A stretch of 64,000 nt of DNA from Microlunatus parietis (lineage in GTDB: Bacteria > Actinomycetota > Actinomycetes > Propionibacteriales > Propionibacteriaceae). Shown here piece by piece: positions 36,064-45,487 of this stretch. Below the pieces are notes generated by a model that saw only the letters and a list, made by a program, of their open reading frames with translations, made no database searches and was not told the origin of the DNA. The position numbers and the translations under genes were made by a program. The DNA lies in assembly GCF_013407955.1 (NCBI RefSeq), contig NZ_JACCBU010000001.1, positions 434,001-498,000 on the forward strand. Reading direction: 5' to 3'. Every line of letters starts with the position of its first letter. Within the stretch, counting starts at the first letter, position 1.

Positions 36064-37584
36064 ATGCGCGCGACATCCTGGTCCGGACGGAACCCTATCC
36101 TGCTGCTGGCCCTGCTGTTCCCGGTGCTGGTGGCGCTCGGGCTGTGGGCGGCGCCGGTCCAGGCCGACGCCGAACCGGCCGCCGCGCCGGCGCAGACGGT
36201 GCGCAACCCGCTCCGGGAGGGCGTCGCGGATCCGTGGCTGTTCACCCATCACGGCAGCTACTACCTCACGTACACGACGGTGGACCGGATCGTGCTGGTC
36301 AAGGCGAAGTCGGTGGCGGAGCTGGCGACGGCGCCGGCGACCACGATCTGGCAGGACTCGTCGCCGGAACGCTGCTGCCACATCTGGGCGCCCGAGCTCC
36401 ACTTCCTCAACGGCCGGTTCTACGTGTATTACACGGCGCAGGACAGCAGCTCGGACCTCTCCAAGCACCGGATGTACGTCCTGGAGAGCCGGGGCTCCGA
36501 CCCGATGGGCTCGTACACCTTCAAGGCGAAGCTGGCGACCCAGAACGACTTCTCGATCGACGGCACCGTGCTGACGATGCCGAACGGGAGGCTGTACCAG
36601 GTCTGGTCCGGGCACCTGAACGGCAGCCCGCAGAGCCTGTTCATCTCGCAGATGAAGAATCCGTGGACCTTGGTCGGGCCGACGACCCTGCTGTCCGAGC
36701 CGACCTACGACTGGGAGAAGCACGGGTTGGTCAACGAGGGCGCGGTGGCACTGCGGCGCGGCGGCCGTACCTTCCTCTTCTTCTCCGCCAGCCAGTGCGC
36801 GACCCCCGACTATGCGGTCGGCACGCTCGAGTTCACCGGCGGCAACGTGCTGGACCGGCGGTCCTGGCAGAAGTCGACCAGCCCGGTGTTCCAGCGCAAC
36901 GACGCGAACTGGGTGTTCGGCCCGGGACACAACAGCTTCTTCACCTCGCCGGACGGCAAGGAGGTCTGGAACGCCTACCACGCGGTGACCAGCTCCAGCG
37001 GCGCGCCGTACGGCAGCTGCGGCGGCGACCGGAGCCTGCGGATCGACAAGGTCAGCTTCACCGAGGACGGCACCCCGAAGCTCGGCGTACCGTCGGCCAG
37101 CTGGCAGAACGTCGCCCTGCCGTCCGGGGATCCGGGCGTTGCGCCGGTGCCGGACGGGACGTACCGGATCGCGCCGAAGAACATCCCGGCCGGCGCCCTC
37201 GACGTGCTCGACTGCTCGACCGCGGACGGCGCCGACGTATCGGTCTGGAACGACGTCGGCAGCGCCTGCCAGCGGTGGCAGCTCAGCTACCTGAACGACG
37301 GCACCGGGACGTACAAGATCATCAACGCCGACACCGGGAAGGCGCTGCACGTCGAGGGGTGCTCGCCCGACCTGAACGTCAACGTGGTGCAGTCCGGCTA
37401 CACCGGCGCCGACTGCCAGCGCTGGTACGTGGACCGGCTGCCGGGCGACCACGTCCGGATCACCTCCAAGATCGGCGGCCGCTCGCTCGACGTGGCCGGC
37501 TGTTCGAACACGCCGCGAGCCGACGTCCGGGTCTGGAACTACTGGCAGGGCGATTGCCAGAAGTGGAAGCTGAACCCGGTCTAG
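36064..37584 (+). CDS. Secreted GH43-like glycosidase with ricin-type lectin domain
   Basis: A 506-residue exported protein. Signal peptide: basic start, hydrophobic [19 protein letters not shown], cleavage near VQADA. Residues about 45-345 form a GH43-type five-bladed propeller: Asp in [14 protein letters not shown] (pKa Asp) and NEGAVAL (acid Glu). These are the usual catalytic triad positions of alpha-L-arabinosidases/xylosidases. Residues about 370-506 are a ricin B lectin with three QxW-like repeats (CQRWQL, CQRWYV, CQKWKL). It sits on the opposite strand inside the ruvA-ruvB gap, with its own ribosome site (ggaggcgag). Confidence 0.88.
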   Translation: MRATSWSGRNPILLLALLFPVLVALGLWAAPVQADAEPAAAPAQTVRNPLREGVADPWLFTHHGSYYLTYTTVDRIVLVKAKSVAELATAPATTIWQDSSPERCCHIWAPELHFLNGRFYVYYTAQDSSSDLSKHRMYVLESRGSDPMGSYTFKAKLATQNDFSIDGTVLTMPNGRLYQVWSGHLNGSPQSLFISQMKNPWTLVGPTTLLSEPTYDWEKHGLVNEGAVALRRGGRTFLFFSASQCATPDYAVGTLEFTGGNVLDRRSWQKSTSPVFQRNDANWVFGPGHNSFFTSPDGKEVWNAYHAVTSSSGAPYGSCGGDRSLRIDKVSFTEDGTPKLGVPSASWQNVALPSGDPGVAPVPDGTYRIAPKNIPAGALDVLDCSTADGADVSVWNDVGSACQRWQLSYLNDGTGTYKIINADTGKALHVEGCSPDLNVNVVQSGYTGADCQRWYVDRLPGDHVRITSKIGGRSLDVAGCSNTPRADVRVWNYWQGDCQKWKLNPV

Positions 37585-37594
37585 CTCTTGATCA

Positions 37595-38203
37595 TCATTT
37601 CTTGGCCAGCGACTTCAGCGCCGCACGCATGATCTCGGCGACGCCGAGGTCGGGGTTCTCGGCGACCAGGGGTTCCACGTTGTCGCAGGCCGCGTCGGCG
37701 TCCCGGGCCGACCAGCCGAGGCCCTGCAGGCCCTGGCTGACCTGATCCCGCCAGGCCGGCGGCCGGCTCGGTGCCGGTGCGGCCGGGCGGTCGGCCAGGC
37801 CGACGGAGTTGATCTTGTCCTTGAGTTCGATGACGATCCGCTGGGCACCCTTGCGGCCGATGCCCGGGACGGCGGTGAGCGCGACCAGGTTCTCGGTGGC
37901 GATCGCGGACCGCAGGTCGTCCGGGCTGAGTACGGCGAGGGAGGCCTGGGCGAGTTTCGGGCCGACCCCGGACGCGGTGAGCAGCAGCTCGAACAGCTCC
38001 CGTTCCTCGGTCGTCGCGAAGCCGTACAGGGTGAGCGAGTCGTCCCGGACCACCAGCGAGGTGGCCAGTGTCGCCGGCTGGCCGAGCCGCAGGTTCGCGG
38101 TCGTGTTCGGCCCGCAGTGGACCAGCATGCCGACCCCGCCGACGTCGAGCACCGCCGAGGTCGCGCCGAGCTGGACCACCTCGCCGGTCAGCCTGGCGAT
38201 CAC
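37595..38203 (-). CDS. ruvA: Holliday junction DNA-binding protein RuvA
   Basis: A 202-residue RuvA: N-terminal OB domain ([20 protein letters not shown]), helix-hairpin-helix pairs ([16 protein letters not shown] and [20 protein letters not shown]) and a C-terminal domain III ([16 protein letters not shown]) that binds RuvB. GTG 38203 overlaps the ruvC stop (GTGA). It tetramerises on junctions and loads RuvB. Confidence 0.96.
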   Translation of the reverse strand: MIARLTGEVVQLGATSAVLDVGGVGMLVHCGPNTTANLRLGQPATLATSLVVRDDSLTLYGFATTEERELFELLLTASGVGPKLAQASLAVLSPDDLRSAIATENLVALTAVPGIGRKGAQRIVIELKDKINSVGLADRPAAPAPSRPPAWRDQVSQGLQGLGWSARDADAACDNVEPLVAENPDLGVAEIMRAALKSLAKK

Positions 38204-38796
38204 GCCCGTCCTCCCCTGACCCGTCCGGTCGCTGCCGCGTAGGCCGCCCGCTGCCGGGCCTGCTGGGCCGCCGCCGCGCCGGTCGCCTCGGCCAGCCGCG
38301 ACGTGCCGCCGCCGCGCCAGACGTGACAGATCGCCAGCGCCAGCGCATCGGCCGCATCGGCCGGCTTCGGCATCGCGTCCAGTTTGAGGATTCGGGTCAC
38401 CATCTGTCCTATCTGTTCCTTGCCGGCCCGACCGGAGCCGGTGATCGCCGCCTTGACCTCGCTCGGGGTGTGCAGCGCGACCGGCAGGCCGTGCCGGGCC
38501 GCGACCAGCATCGCGATCCCGGCGGCCTGCGCCGTGCCCATCACGGTCTGCACGTTGTGCTGGGCGAACACCCGCTCCACCGCGACCGCGGCCGGCCGGT
38601 GCTCGGCGACCCATTCCTCGATGCCCTGCTCGATCTGCAGCAGCCGGCGGGCCGGGTCGAGGTCGGCCGGGGTCCGGACGACACCGACGGCGACCATCGT
38701 CGGCGGCCGGCCGGGCCGCCCGTCGACCACGCCGAGCCCGCACCTGGTCAGCCCGGGGTCGACCCCGAGCACGCGCACCGACCCATCCGAACACAC
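38200..38796 (-). CDS. ruvC: Holliday junction resolvase RuvC
   Basis: A 198-residue RuvC. Catalytic acids are visible in [23 protein letters not shown] and the C-terminal [12 protein letters not shown]. It cuts junctions positioned by RuvAB. Length is slightly above the usual 170-190 because of an Ala/Arg-rich tail. GTG 38796 is used; GTG 38778 is an alternative. In most actinobacteria yebC lies directly upstream; here yebC is 7.8 kb away beyond inserted genes. Confidence 0.95.
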   Translation of the reverse strand: MCSDGSVRVLGVDPGLTRCGLGVVDGRPGRPPTMVAVGVVRTPADLDPARRLLQIEQGIEEWVAEHRPAAVAVERVFAQHNVQTVMGTAQAAGIAMLVAARHGLPVALHTPSEVKAAITGSGRAGKEQIGQMVTRILKLDAMPKPADAADALALAICHVWRGGGTSRLAEATGAAAAQQARQRAAYAAATGRVRGGRA

Positions 38797-38867
38797 GTTC
38801 GGAACCCTATCCCCGGTACCTCCGCCGCCTCCTGCGGCGCGCCGGGCCCGCGCCCGACCGCATTTTC

Positions 38868-38889
38868 ACAAATTGTTTGACCAAAGAGT
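38868..38889. promoter_or_regulatory. AT-rich dyad island upstream of the GxGYxYG gene
   Basis: ACAAATTGTTTGACCAAAG contains overlapping CAAA/TTTG dyads (CAAA-ttg-TTTG and TTTG-ac-CAAA). It stands out in GC-rich DNA between divergent ruvC and the secreted protein gene and may be a regulator site or promoter element. Confidence 0.35.
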
Positions 38890-38995
38890 GGAACGCTGCC
38901 TCGAAGGCGCTGACCGGGGCCGGTTCTCGTTGGTACGGTCACCGCAACTGGCGGGGACTCGTACCCCCGGGATCACCACACAAAGGAGTGGCGCC

Positions 38996-41101
38996 ATGGT
39001 TTCCCGACGCAGTTTTCTCAAGATCAACACCGCACTCGCGACGGCAGGGCTGACCGCCGGGTGGCTCGGCTCGACGGCCACCGGTGCGGCCGCGGCCGGA
39101 ACGGGCGTGACCTGGACCGACGGCAGGCTGCTGCCGTCGTTCGCCCGGCCCAAGCATCTCGACGTCGCCGACATCCACACCCTGCACGGCGAAGATCAAC
39201 TTCTGCTGACCACGTTGCAGGGCGCGGTCAACCGGAATCGGCCGGAGCTCTACTTCGCCTACGACGACTCGGGTGTCGACGACAAGTGGCTGGCCGGCAT
39301 CGACGTACCGAAGACCGTTCATGATCAACCACTGGACCTGGTCGCGAAGTATGCGGGCCGGGTCAAGGGCGCGATCGTGTACGACCCCGCGGTGCGGGAC
39401 ACGGTCAACATCGCCACCACGCTGGCCGGTCTGAAGGGTGCCGTGGTGGCCACGGCCGAGCAGGCGGAGACGTACCAGCTCAAGATCATCGAGGACCTCC
39501 GCGGCCGGTTCGACGGGCAGTCCAAGACCGAGATCTACCAGTGGCAGCTGGACCACCTGTGGCCGCAGTGCGAGCAGCGGCTGCTGACCGGGCTGCCGCC
39601 GACCCGGGTGGTCGACGTCGACGGCGTCACCTGGCGCGAGGTGGCCCGCGAGACCGAACAGATCCGGGACTCGTCCAACCGCGACTTCTACACATTCGAC
39701 GTGTCGGCCGAGCTCGGCGGCGAGGCCGTCTATGTGAAGTTCGGCGACGCGTTCGGCTCCGACGGCTGGGGCGCGTCGGTGGCCTCGGTGAAGGTCCTCG
39801 CCGACGGCACCGAGATCGCGAACTTCCTGCCCGACACTCCCGAGGAGGCCGAGTTCCTGGTCGAGGGCGGCAACTCCTCGATCGGCGGCGACGCCAACCG
39901 GTTCGCCGACGGCGGCAACTTCTTCGTCTACCGGTTCGCGCCGCCCGCGGGCACCACCAAGCTCGAGGTCACCGTCGATCTGTGGAACCAGTACCTGGTC
40001 TCCGCGACCGACACCGCGCCGACCCGGATCGAGCCGTTCCCACACTTCCGCGACTACGTGGTCGCGACCAGGGCGATGGTGGTCTGGCTGGACCCGAACG
40101 GGGAGCCCGGCGAGCTGCTCCGGACGATCTTCGGCGCGACCGAGACGACGACGCCGTACCTGGGCTGGTTCTCCAACGACGTCGCCGGCGAGTGGGGCGG
40201 AGTTGATCTTGCCGCGACGCAGAGCGTCGAGGTGTTCGCGGCCGACTTCTTCACCAACGGCACCGTGCACGGCGGTGTGCCGGCCGACATCTCGTCCCGG
40301 GTCCGCAGGATCCGCCGGACCGGGATCGAGAACAAGGCGTACGTGACAATGACCGTCGGCGAGGGCGACAACATCCAGTACTGCCAGCGGCACATGCGCC
40401 ACCTCTGGGACAACCCGGACCGCGGCAAGGCGCCGACCAACTGGACCATCAGCCCGGTGCTGGCCGACACGGCTCCCGCGCTCTACCGCTACTACCAGGA
40501 GACGGCGACCGAGAACGACCTGCTGGTCTGCGGGCCGTCCGGCGCCGGCTACACCTACGGCGGGTCCTGGCCGCGGGCGGACTTCGACGCCTACACCGAG
40601 GTGACCGGACGCTATCTGCGGCTGACCGGTCTTGATCTTGTGTACGCCTACAACAACCGGGACGAGAACGGCTGGATCCCGATGCCGGACTGGGTGATCG
40701 ACTCGTACCGGAAGAACACGCCGCTGCGCGGGATCATGCAGTCCTGGGACGGCGGCGGGATCATCGCCGACGGCAAGCTGCCGGTGATCGGTCACTTCGG
40801 CGTCCCCGGGCAGGCGGTCGAGTTCAAGGCCGGCCTGGACGCCTACATCGCCGACTGGGATGGGAACTCGCCGTTCTTCATCTCGGCCGGGATCTTCGCC
40901 TGGGGCTGGAACCCGACCGACATCGCACAGCTGAACGAGCTGCTGGCGGCCGACGACCGCTACCAGGTGCTGCTCGGCGACACGTTCTTCGACCTGCTCC
41001 GCCGGACGCCGAACCCGGGACCGCCGCCGCCCCCGCGGACTGCGACCGCCCGGCGGCGGGCCGGAACGGCGACGCCGGAGCCGCGGATCACGCCGCGCTG
41101 A
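38996..41101 (+). CDS. TAT-exported GxGYxYG-motif protein
   Basis: A 701-residue protein. The N-terminus is a twin-arginine signal (SRRSFLKINTALATAGLTAG, cleavage near GAAAA). The family motif GAGYTYGGSWP (GxGYxYGxxxP) is at about residue 520. This family is found in secreted proteins of carbohydrate-degrading bacteria, often near polysaccharide loci; enzymatic role unknown. A central beta-rich part (residues about 235-340, FDVSAELGGEAVYVKFGD) looks like an embedded carbohydrate-binding-type module. The C-terminus is a Pro/Arg-rich tail. Ribosome site aaaggag with good spacing to ATG 38996. Confidence 0.78.
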   Translation: MVSRRSFLKINTALATAGLTAGWLGSTATGAAAAGTGVTWTDGRLLPSFARPKHLDVADIHTLHGEDQLLLTTLQGAVNRNRPELYFAYDDSGVDDKWLAGIDVPKTVHDQPLDLVAKYAGRVKGAIVYDPAVRDTVNIATTLAGLKGAVVATAEQAETYQLKIIEDLRGRFDGQSKTEIYQWQLDHLWPQCEQRLLTGLPPTRVVDVDGVTWREVARETEQIRDSSNRDFYTFDVSAELGGEAVYVKFGDAFGSDGWGASVASVKVLADGTEIANFLPDTPEEAEFLVEGGNSSIGGDANRFADGGNFFVYRFAPPAGTTKLEVTVDLWNQYLVSATDTAPTRIEPFPHFRDYVVATRAMVVWLDPNGEPGELLRTIFGATETTTPYLGWFSNDVAGEWGGVDLAATQSVEVFAADFFTNGTVHGGVPADISSRVRRIRRTGIENKAYVTMTVGEGDNIQYCQRHMRHLWDNPDRGKAPTNWTISPVLADTAPALYRYYQETATENDLLVCGPSGAGYTYGGSWPRADFDAYTEVTGRYLRLTGLDLVYAYNNRDENGWIPMPDWVIDSYRKNTPLRGIMQSWDGGGIIADGKLPVIGHFGVPGQAVEFKAGLDAYIADWDGNSPFFISAGIFAWGWNPTDIAQLNELLAADDRYQVLLGDTFFDLLRRTPNPGPPPPPRTATARRRAGTATPEPRITPR

Positions 41102-41111
41102 CCTGACGCGT

Positions 41112-41144
41112 CCGAGCTCCCGGTCCTGACGGGCCGGGGCTCGG
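41112..41144. terminator. Strong hairpin between convergent genes
   Basis: CCGAGCTCCCGG pairs with CCGGGGCTCGG around a 10-nt loop. It lies between the GxGYxYG stop and the convergent VOC gene stop and could terminate both. Confidence 0.6.
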
Positions 41145-41148
41145 GCGG

Positions 41149-41586
41149 TCAGTCGAGGCAGAACTCGTTGCCCTCCGGGTCGGCCATGATGATGAAGCCC
41201 TGGCTCATCGGCGGTTCCGGATCGTTCCGCTTGAGTTGCCTGGCCCCGAGCGCCTGCAGCCGCTCGGACTCCGCGCCCAGCGCGGCCATCCGCTCCTCCC
41301 CCTCCAGGCCCGGAGCGGTCCGAACATCGAGGTGGACCCGGTTCTTGATCGTCTTGCCCTCCGGCACCCGCTGGAAGTAGAGCCGCGGCATGGTTCCTTC
41401 GGGGTCGTGGATCGCCGACGCGCCGTTGCGCTGGTCCGCCGGCACCCCCCACGCGTCGAGCGCCGCATCCCAGGTGTCGAAGCCTGGCGGCGGTGCGTCG
41501 AACTCGTACCCGAGCGCCTCGGCCCAGAAGCCGGCCAGGGCGCCCGGATCGGCGCAGTCGTACGTCACCTGAAATTCCTTGGCCAT
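41149..41586 (-). CDS. VOC-family (glyoxalase-like) protein
   Basis: A 145-residue VOC protein of the type starting with FQVTYDCADPGALAGFWAEAL. It has HLDVR in the second half and ends in MADPEGNEFCLD, the usual metal-site Glu region. Members bind small metabolites or antibiotics or act as isomerases/dioxygenases; role not assignable. ATG 41586 has gaggcgtgaa upstream. Confidence 0.87.
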   Translation of the reverse strand: MAKEFQVTYDCADPGALAGFWAEALGYEFDAPPPGFDTWDAALDAWGVPADQRNGASAIHDPEGTMPRLYFQRVPEGKTIKNRVHLDVRTAPGLEGEERMAALGAESERLQALGARQLKRNDPEPPMSQGFIIMADPEGNEFCLD

Positions 41587-41809
41587 TTCACGCCTCCTGT
41601 CAGGATGGGGAATTCTCGGTCGGCCGTTCCGTCCGGCTCGGCGACCGTGGCATGATGCAACGGTACGGCCACGGCAGCCGGCTGCCTGCCCCGGTGACGG
41701 GATGGCGAATGCCGTACGTCCGCAGAGTTGATCATCGACGATGACACCACCGCGGATCGACTGGGCAACGCAGGCACCCCATGTGTTCACTCCGCGGAGA
41801 GGACATCTC

Positions 41810-42757
41810 ATGATCATCCTGCCCACCCCGCCCGAGGCCAAGGCACAGGCCAAACGACTGCGCCGCGCGCTGGCCGCCCAGGGCGTCGAGTTGAGTCATG
41901 CCCGAGCCCTGGAGTTGATCGCCGCGACGCACGGCGTCCGGGATTGGAACACCTTGTCCGGACTGGCACCCGCCGAAGCACCGGCCGGAGCCGTGGTCCC
42001 CATCCTGCGGATCTTCGACTGGGACGCGACGCAGGCGTTCTATCGTGAGTTCCTCGGCTGGACTGTCATCAGCCATCAGCAGTTCGAGGGCCACGCCCCG
42101 CGCTACCTGCGACTGCGTGGCCCCGACGGCGTCCGGATCGATCTTTCCGAACACCCCGGCGACGGCACGCCCGGCACCGCGATCTTGATCGAGATCTCGG
42201 AGGTCGCCGCCCTGCACGCCGAACTGCTCGGCCGGAATTTCGGATACGCGCAGCCGACTCTGGAGGACTCGGAACACGGGCGCACCGTGACGTTGCACGA
42301 CCCCTGCGGCAACCGGATCACCTACCTGGAGGTGCGGACAGCGGGCGCCGACCGAGTGCCGGACGAGCTCTCGCCGATCGTTCACGAACTCCGAGTTGAT
42401 CTTGACCCGGGTGCCGCCTTCGACCGGTTCACGTCGTTCTCCTGGTGGCGCAACTACGGGATCAAGGAGGGTGGCCGCGTGGTGATCGAGAACGGCGAGG
42501 TGATCTTCAAGAACCCCGACGGCGCGTTCTCGATCGGCACGATCACCGACTGGCAACCCGGCCGTCGCTACGCCCAGACCTTCACGCTGGCGCAGGATCC
42601 GGACTTCCCGTCCAGCCTGACCGTCACCTTCACCGCGGACGGCGACGGCACCCTGGTCCGGTTCGAGCACGGCGGCTGGAACGCGACCAACGCCGGCCGC
42701 CGCGGCCATTTCGCCGAATGGCCGGTCATCCTCGCGGGCTACACCGACCTGACCTGA
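41810..42757 (+). CDS. Three-part fusion: glyoxalase-associated helical domain, VOC domain, SRPBCC domain
   Basis: A 315-residue protein. Residues about 8-50 (KAQAKRLRRALAAQGVELSH ... THGVRDWNTL) match the small helical domain that precedes some glyoxalase-superfamily proteins. About 62-180 form a VOC domain (ILRIFDWDATQAFYREFLGW ... LHDPCGNRITYLEV). About 188-315 are an AHSA1/SRPBCC ligand-binding domain (LDPGAAFDRFTSFSWW ... FEHGGWN). The triple fusion suggests a ligand-binding or resistance role. ATG 41810 follows ggagaggacatctc. Confidence 0.8.
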   Translation: MIILPTPPEAKAQAKRLRRALAAQGVELSHARALELIAATHGVRDWNTLSGLAPAEAPAGAVVPILRIFDWDATQAFYREFLGWTVISHQQFEGHAPRYLRLRGPDGVRIDLSEHPGDGTPGTAILIEISEVAALHAELLGRNFGYAQPTLEDSEHGRTVTLHDPCGNRITYLEVRTAGADRVPDELSPIVHELRVDLDPGAAFDRFTSFSWWRNYGIKEGGRVVIENGEVIFKNPDGAFSIGTITDWQPGRRYAQTFTLAQDPDFPSSLTVTFTADGDGTLVRFEHGGWNATNAGRRGHFAEWPVILAGYTDLT

Positions 42758-42771
42758 GCCCCGGATCCGGC

Positions 42772-42852
42772 GTGTCGGAATTCCTCCACGGACGAGGCAT
42801 TTCCACGTGGCCATCGCGTTTTGGGCGCTCGCCCGTGGAGAAATAACGACAT
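42772..42852. repeat. Type B inverted-repeat element, copy 2
   Basis: GTGTCGGAATTCCTCCACGG on the left and CCGTGGAGAAATAACGACAT on the right, with core CCACGTGGCCATCGCG, as in copies 1 and 3. It lies between convergent genes, 15 bp after the fusion gene stop. Confidence 0.8.
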
Positions 42853-42866
42853 CGAGGAGCAGACCC

Positions 42867-43397
42867 TCATTCGATCGGCCCCGAATAGGCGCTGCAGGTG
42901 ATGATCATGCACCCGCCGTAGAGCGCACTCATGATCACCGCGGCTCCGGCCGCCAGCAGTCCGAGCGAGAGCAGGAGGTCGCGGACCAGGTGGCGGCCGG
43001 CGCTGCGGAAGCGCCACGCGGCCCAGGTCGCGATGCCGCCGAGGAACAGGGCCGCGATCGGGAGGTGGACGAGGATCGGCACCGGCACGAGCATGATGCC
43101 GAGAAACACGATGGCGGCGACCAGGACCGACAGCGCCGCTGTCGTCCCGACGACGACCAGGACGCGGCTGCTCGTGCCGGCCGTGAAGATGTTGCGGACC
43201 CAGGTCGCGGCGAGTGCGGCGAGCAGGGCGCCGGCCAGCACGGCCACCGGGACGATCAGCTGCGGAGGCACCGCCAAACCCAGCGTCATGAGAGGCATGA
43301 TCGCGATGAAGGCGAGCAGGGACGCGAGCACCCAGCTCATCGGCCCGGCGGCCTGGCTGGTGGTGTCGGAATCGCTGGCGGTCGTCATCATCGACAT
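42867..43397 (-). CDS. Integral membrane protein of unknown function
   Basis: A protein of about 176 residues with five hydrophobic segments (for example WVLASLLAFIAIMPLMTLGL, LIVPVAVLAGALLAALAA, VLVAAIVFLGIMLVPV, LPIAALFLGGIATWAAW, LSLGLLAAGAAVIMSALYGG). The C-terminus has two cysteines (GGCMIITCSAY). No family recognised. Three ATGs are possible (43397, 43391, 43388); a GAGG fits 43391 best. Divergent from the epoxide hydrolase gene. Confidence 0.6.
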   Translation of the reverse strand: MSMMTTASDSDTTSQAAGPMSWVLASLLAFIAIMPLMTLGLAVPPQLIVPVAVLAGALLAALAATWVRNIFTAGTSSRVLVVVGTTAALSVLVAAIVFLGIMLVPVPILVHLPIAALFLGGIATWAAWRFRSAGRHLVRDLLLSLGLLAAGAAVIMSALYGGCMIITCSAYSGPIE

Positions 43398-43493
43398 CCT
43401 CGATTGGCAGTTCGAGCGTAACCCGATGTCGACGGCGGCTGATCGGCTCCGACCTCGGGGGTGAAGGACCGAACCGAGACAAGGAGCACCGCC

Positions 43494-44597
43494 ATGAACG
43501 ATCAGATCCAGCCGGCACCGATCCACGTACCCGACGCCGAGCTCGACGACCTCAAGGACCGGCTGGCCAGGACCTGCTGGGCGCCCGAGCCGGCCGGCGG
43601 CGACGTCGACTACGGCACCTCGAACGCCCGGGTCCGGGAGCTCGTCACGTACTGGAAGGACCGCTACGACTGGCGCGCCTGGGAGGCCAGGCTCAACGCA
43701 TACCCGCACTACGAGACCGAGATCGACGGCACCCGGGTGCACTTCGGCTGGATCAAGTCGCCCGAGCCGGACGCGATCCCGCTGATCCTGTGCCACGGCT
43801 GGCCGGGCTCGGTCTTCGAGTACGTCAACGTGATCGGCCCGCTCAGCGACCCGGCCGCCCACGGCCTGGATCCGAACGTGGCGTTCGACCTCGTGCTGCC
43901 GTCGCTGCCCGGCTTCGGCTTCTCCGGACCGACCCCGGACACGGGTTGGGGCGTCGGCAGGATCGCGGCGGCGTTCGTCGAGCTGATGCGGCGGCTCGGC
44001 TACTCCCGGTACGGGACGGTCGGCAACGACTGGGGTTGCGGGATCGCCCCCGAGCTGGGACGACTGGCGCCCGACGCGGTGATCGGCGCGCACGTCACCG
44101 AGGCGTGGTTCGACGCACCGGACGACCCGGAGTTGATCGCCGGCCTATCGGAGCGGGACCGGGGCGCGATGGAGGCCTGGCAGCAGTTCTCCACCACGGC
44201 CGCGTACGCCATGGTGCACAGCGAGCAGCCGCAGAGCCTGGCCCACGCGATCACCGATTCACCGGCCGGGTTGGTCGGCTGGAACGTCCAGTGCATGGAC
44301 GATCAGGAGGTCGAGGCGATCCTGACCCACGCCTCGGTGCACTGGCTGACCAACACGGCCGGCTCGGCGATCCGGATCTACGCCGAGGCCGACCGGGAGC
44401 AGCTGCCGGTCGCGGCCGACGTGCCGCTCGGCGTGATCCAGTTCCCGCATGACCTGCCGTCGGTCCGGGCCTTCGTCGAGCGGCAGCACAATCTGGTGTC
44501 CTGGACCGAGGCGGACCGGGGCAGCCACTACGGCGCCTACGATGCGCCGGACCTGTTGATCGACGACGTGCGCCAGTTCTTCGCCGGGCTGCGCTGA
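43494..44597 (+). CDS. Epoxide hydrolase (EHN-domain alpha/beta hydrolase)
   Basis: A 367-residue protein. Residues about 5-100 form the epoxide-hydrolase N-terminal domain (IHVPDAELDDLKDRLARTCW ... YPHYETEIDGTRVHF). The alpha/beta core has HGWPGSVFEY (HGxP oxyanion motif), PSLPGFGFSGP and the nucleophile elbow GNDWG with Asp. The acid is probably in the Glu/Asp-rich region after the lid, and the His is in GSHYGAYDAP. It would hydrolyse an epoxide to a diol through an Asp ester. Usual elbow is GGDWG, so the Asn is a mild variant. Ribosome site acaaggag before ATG 43494. Confidence 0.92.
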   Translation: MNDQIQPAPIHVPDAELDDLKDRLARTCWAPEPAGGDVDYGTSNARVRELVTYWKDRYDWRAWEARLNAYPHYETEIDGTRVHFGWIKSPEPDAIPLILCHGWPGSVFEYVNVIGPLSDPAAHGLDPNVAFDLVLPSLPGFGFSGPTPDTGWGVGRIAAAFVELMRRLGYSRYGTVGNDWGCGIAPELGRLAPDAVIGAHVTEAWFDAPDDPELIAGLSERDRGAMEAWQQFSTTAAYAMVHSEQPQSLAHAITDSPAGLVGWNVQCMDDQEVEAILTHASVHWLTNTAGSAIRIYAEADREQLPVAADVPLGVIQFPHDLPSVRAFVERQHNLVSWTEADRGSHYGAYDAPDLLIDDVRQFFAGLR

Positions 44598-44676
44598 GTA
44601 GCGGCGCGACCTCGCCGCCCGCCGTGCTGGTGCGGGTTTGCCGTCGGATACGGTCGGGCCGGGCGAAGGAGGGCAC

Positions 44677-45468
44677 GTGCGAGATCCGTGGGAAGACGTC
44701 GACGATCGGGGGTGCATCGTCACGGGCGCGGCCAGAGCCCGGGTGCCGCTGGCGTACGAACCGGTCCTCGAAGCCGCCCTGATCGGCGTGGCCGACGCCG
44801 CCCCGGACGCGGAACTGCACCTGTACGGCTCGGTGGCCACCGGGCGGGCCGTGATCGGGCGTTCCGACGTGGACCTGTTGGCGATCGGGCTGCCGGCCGA
44901 CACCGCCGACGCCCTGGAGCGCGACCTCTCGGCCCGGTTCGCCGGGCTCTGCCGCTCGGTCGACGTCGGTGCGGTCCGCTGGGACGAGTACGACGGCGAC
45001 GGCGACATCCCGTACGGGAATCGGGTGTTCCGGCGGCACTACTGCGTACCGCTGACTCGCACCGACCGCGAGGTCGAGCCGCCCTATCCCGCGGACCGGC
45101 GCGCCGCCCGGGCCTTCAACGGCGACCTCGGCCGGCACGCCGCCGGCTGGCGCAACGACCCGATGGCTGACCCGGCCGCGCTGGCCCGGCGGGTGGGCCG
45201 GAAGACTCTGCTCGCGGTCGCCGGGTTGGTCAGTATCCACGACCGGACCTGGACCACCGACCGGGAGGCGGCCGCGCACCGCTGGGCCGAACTCGAGCCG
45301 GGCTGGGCCGGGCCGCTGCGCACCCTGTTCGCGTGGGGCGAGTCGACCGTCGTCCCCGATCCGGCCGGCCTGCGCGACGCCCTGGCGCCGGACGGCGTCG
45401 TCGCCGCGGTCGAGACGGTATTCGCCGACCGGATCGGGTTCTGGGCCGACGACCTCGGCAGCTCCTGA
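44677..45468 (+). CDS. Nucleotidyltransferase-domain protein
   Basis: A 263-residue protein. The nucleotidyltransferase motif LYGSVATGRAVIGRSDVDLL (GS then DxD) is near residues 48-70, with a third acidic position likely in RSVDVGAVRW. The C-terminal half is helical, as in MNT/aminoglycoside-nucleotidyltransferase-like proteins. No HEPN partner adjacent. It could modify a drug, a tRNA or a protein; not assignable. GTG 44677 has gaaggaggg just upstream. Confidence 0.8.
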   Translation: MRDPWEDVDDRGCIVTGAARARVPLAYEPVLEAALIGVADAAPDAELHLYGSVATGRAVIGRSDVDLLAIGLPADTADALERDLSARFAGLCRSVDVGAVRWDEYDGDGDIPYGNRVFRRHYCVPLTRTDREVEPPYPADRRAARAFNGDLGRHAAGWRNDPMADPAALARRVGRKTLLAVAGLVSIHDRTWTTDREAAAHRWAELEPGWAGPLRTLFAWGESTVVPDPAGLRDALAPDGVVAAVETVFADRIGFWADDLGSS

Positions 45469-45487
45469 AGAACTCCCGGGGGTCCGA

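Noticed and set aside
38939-41452. Long minus-strand open frame opposite the GxGYxYG gene
   Set aside because: No recognisable protein; the plus strand carries a TAT signal, family motif and good ribosome site.
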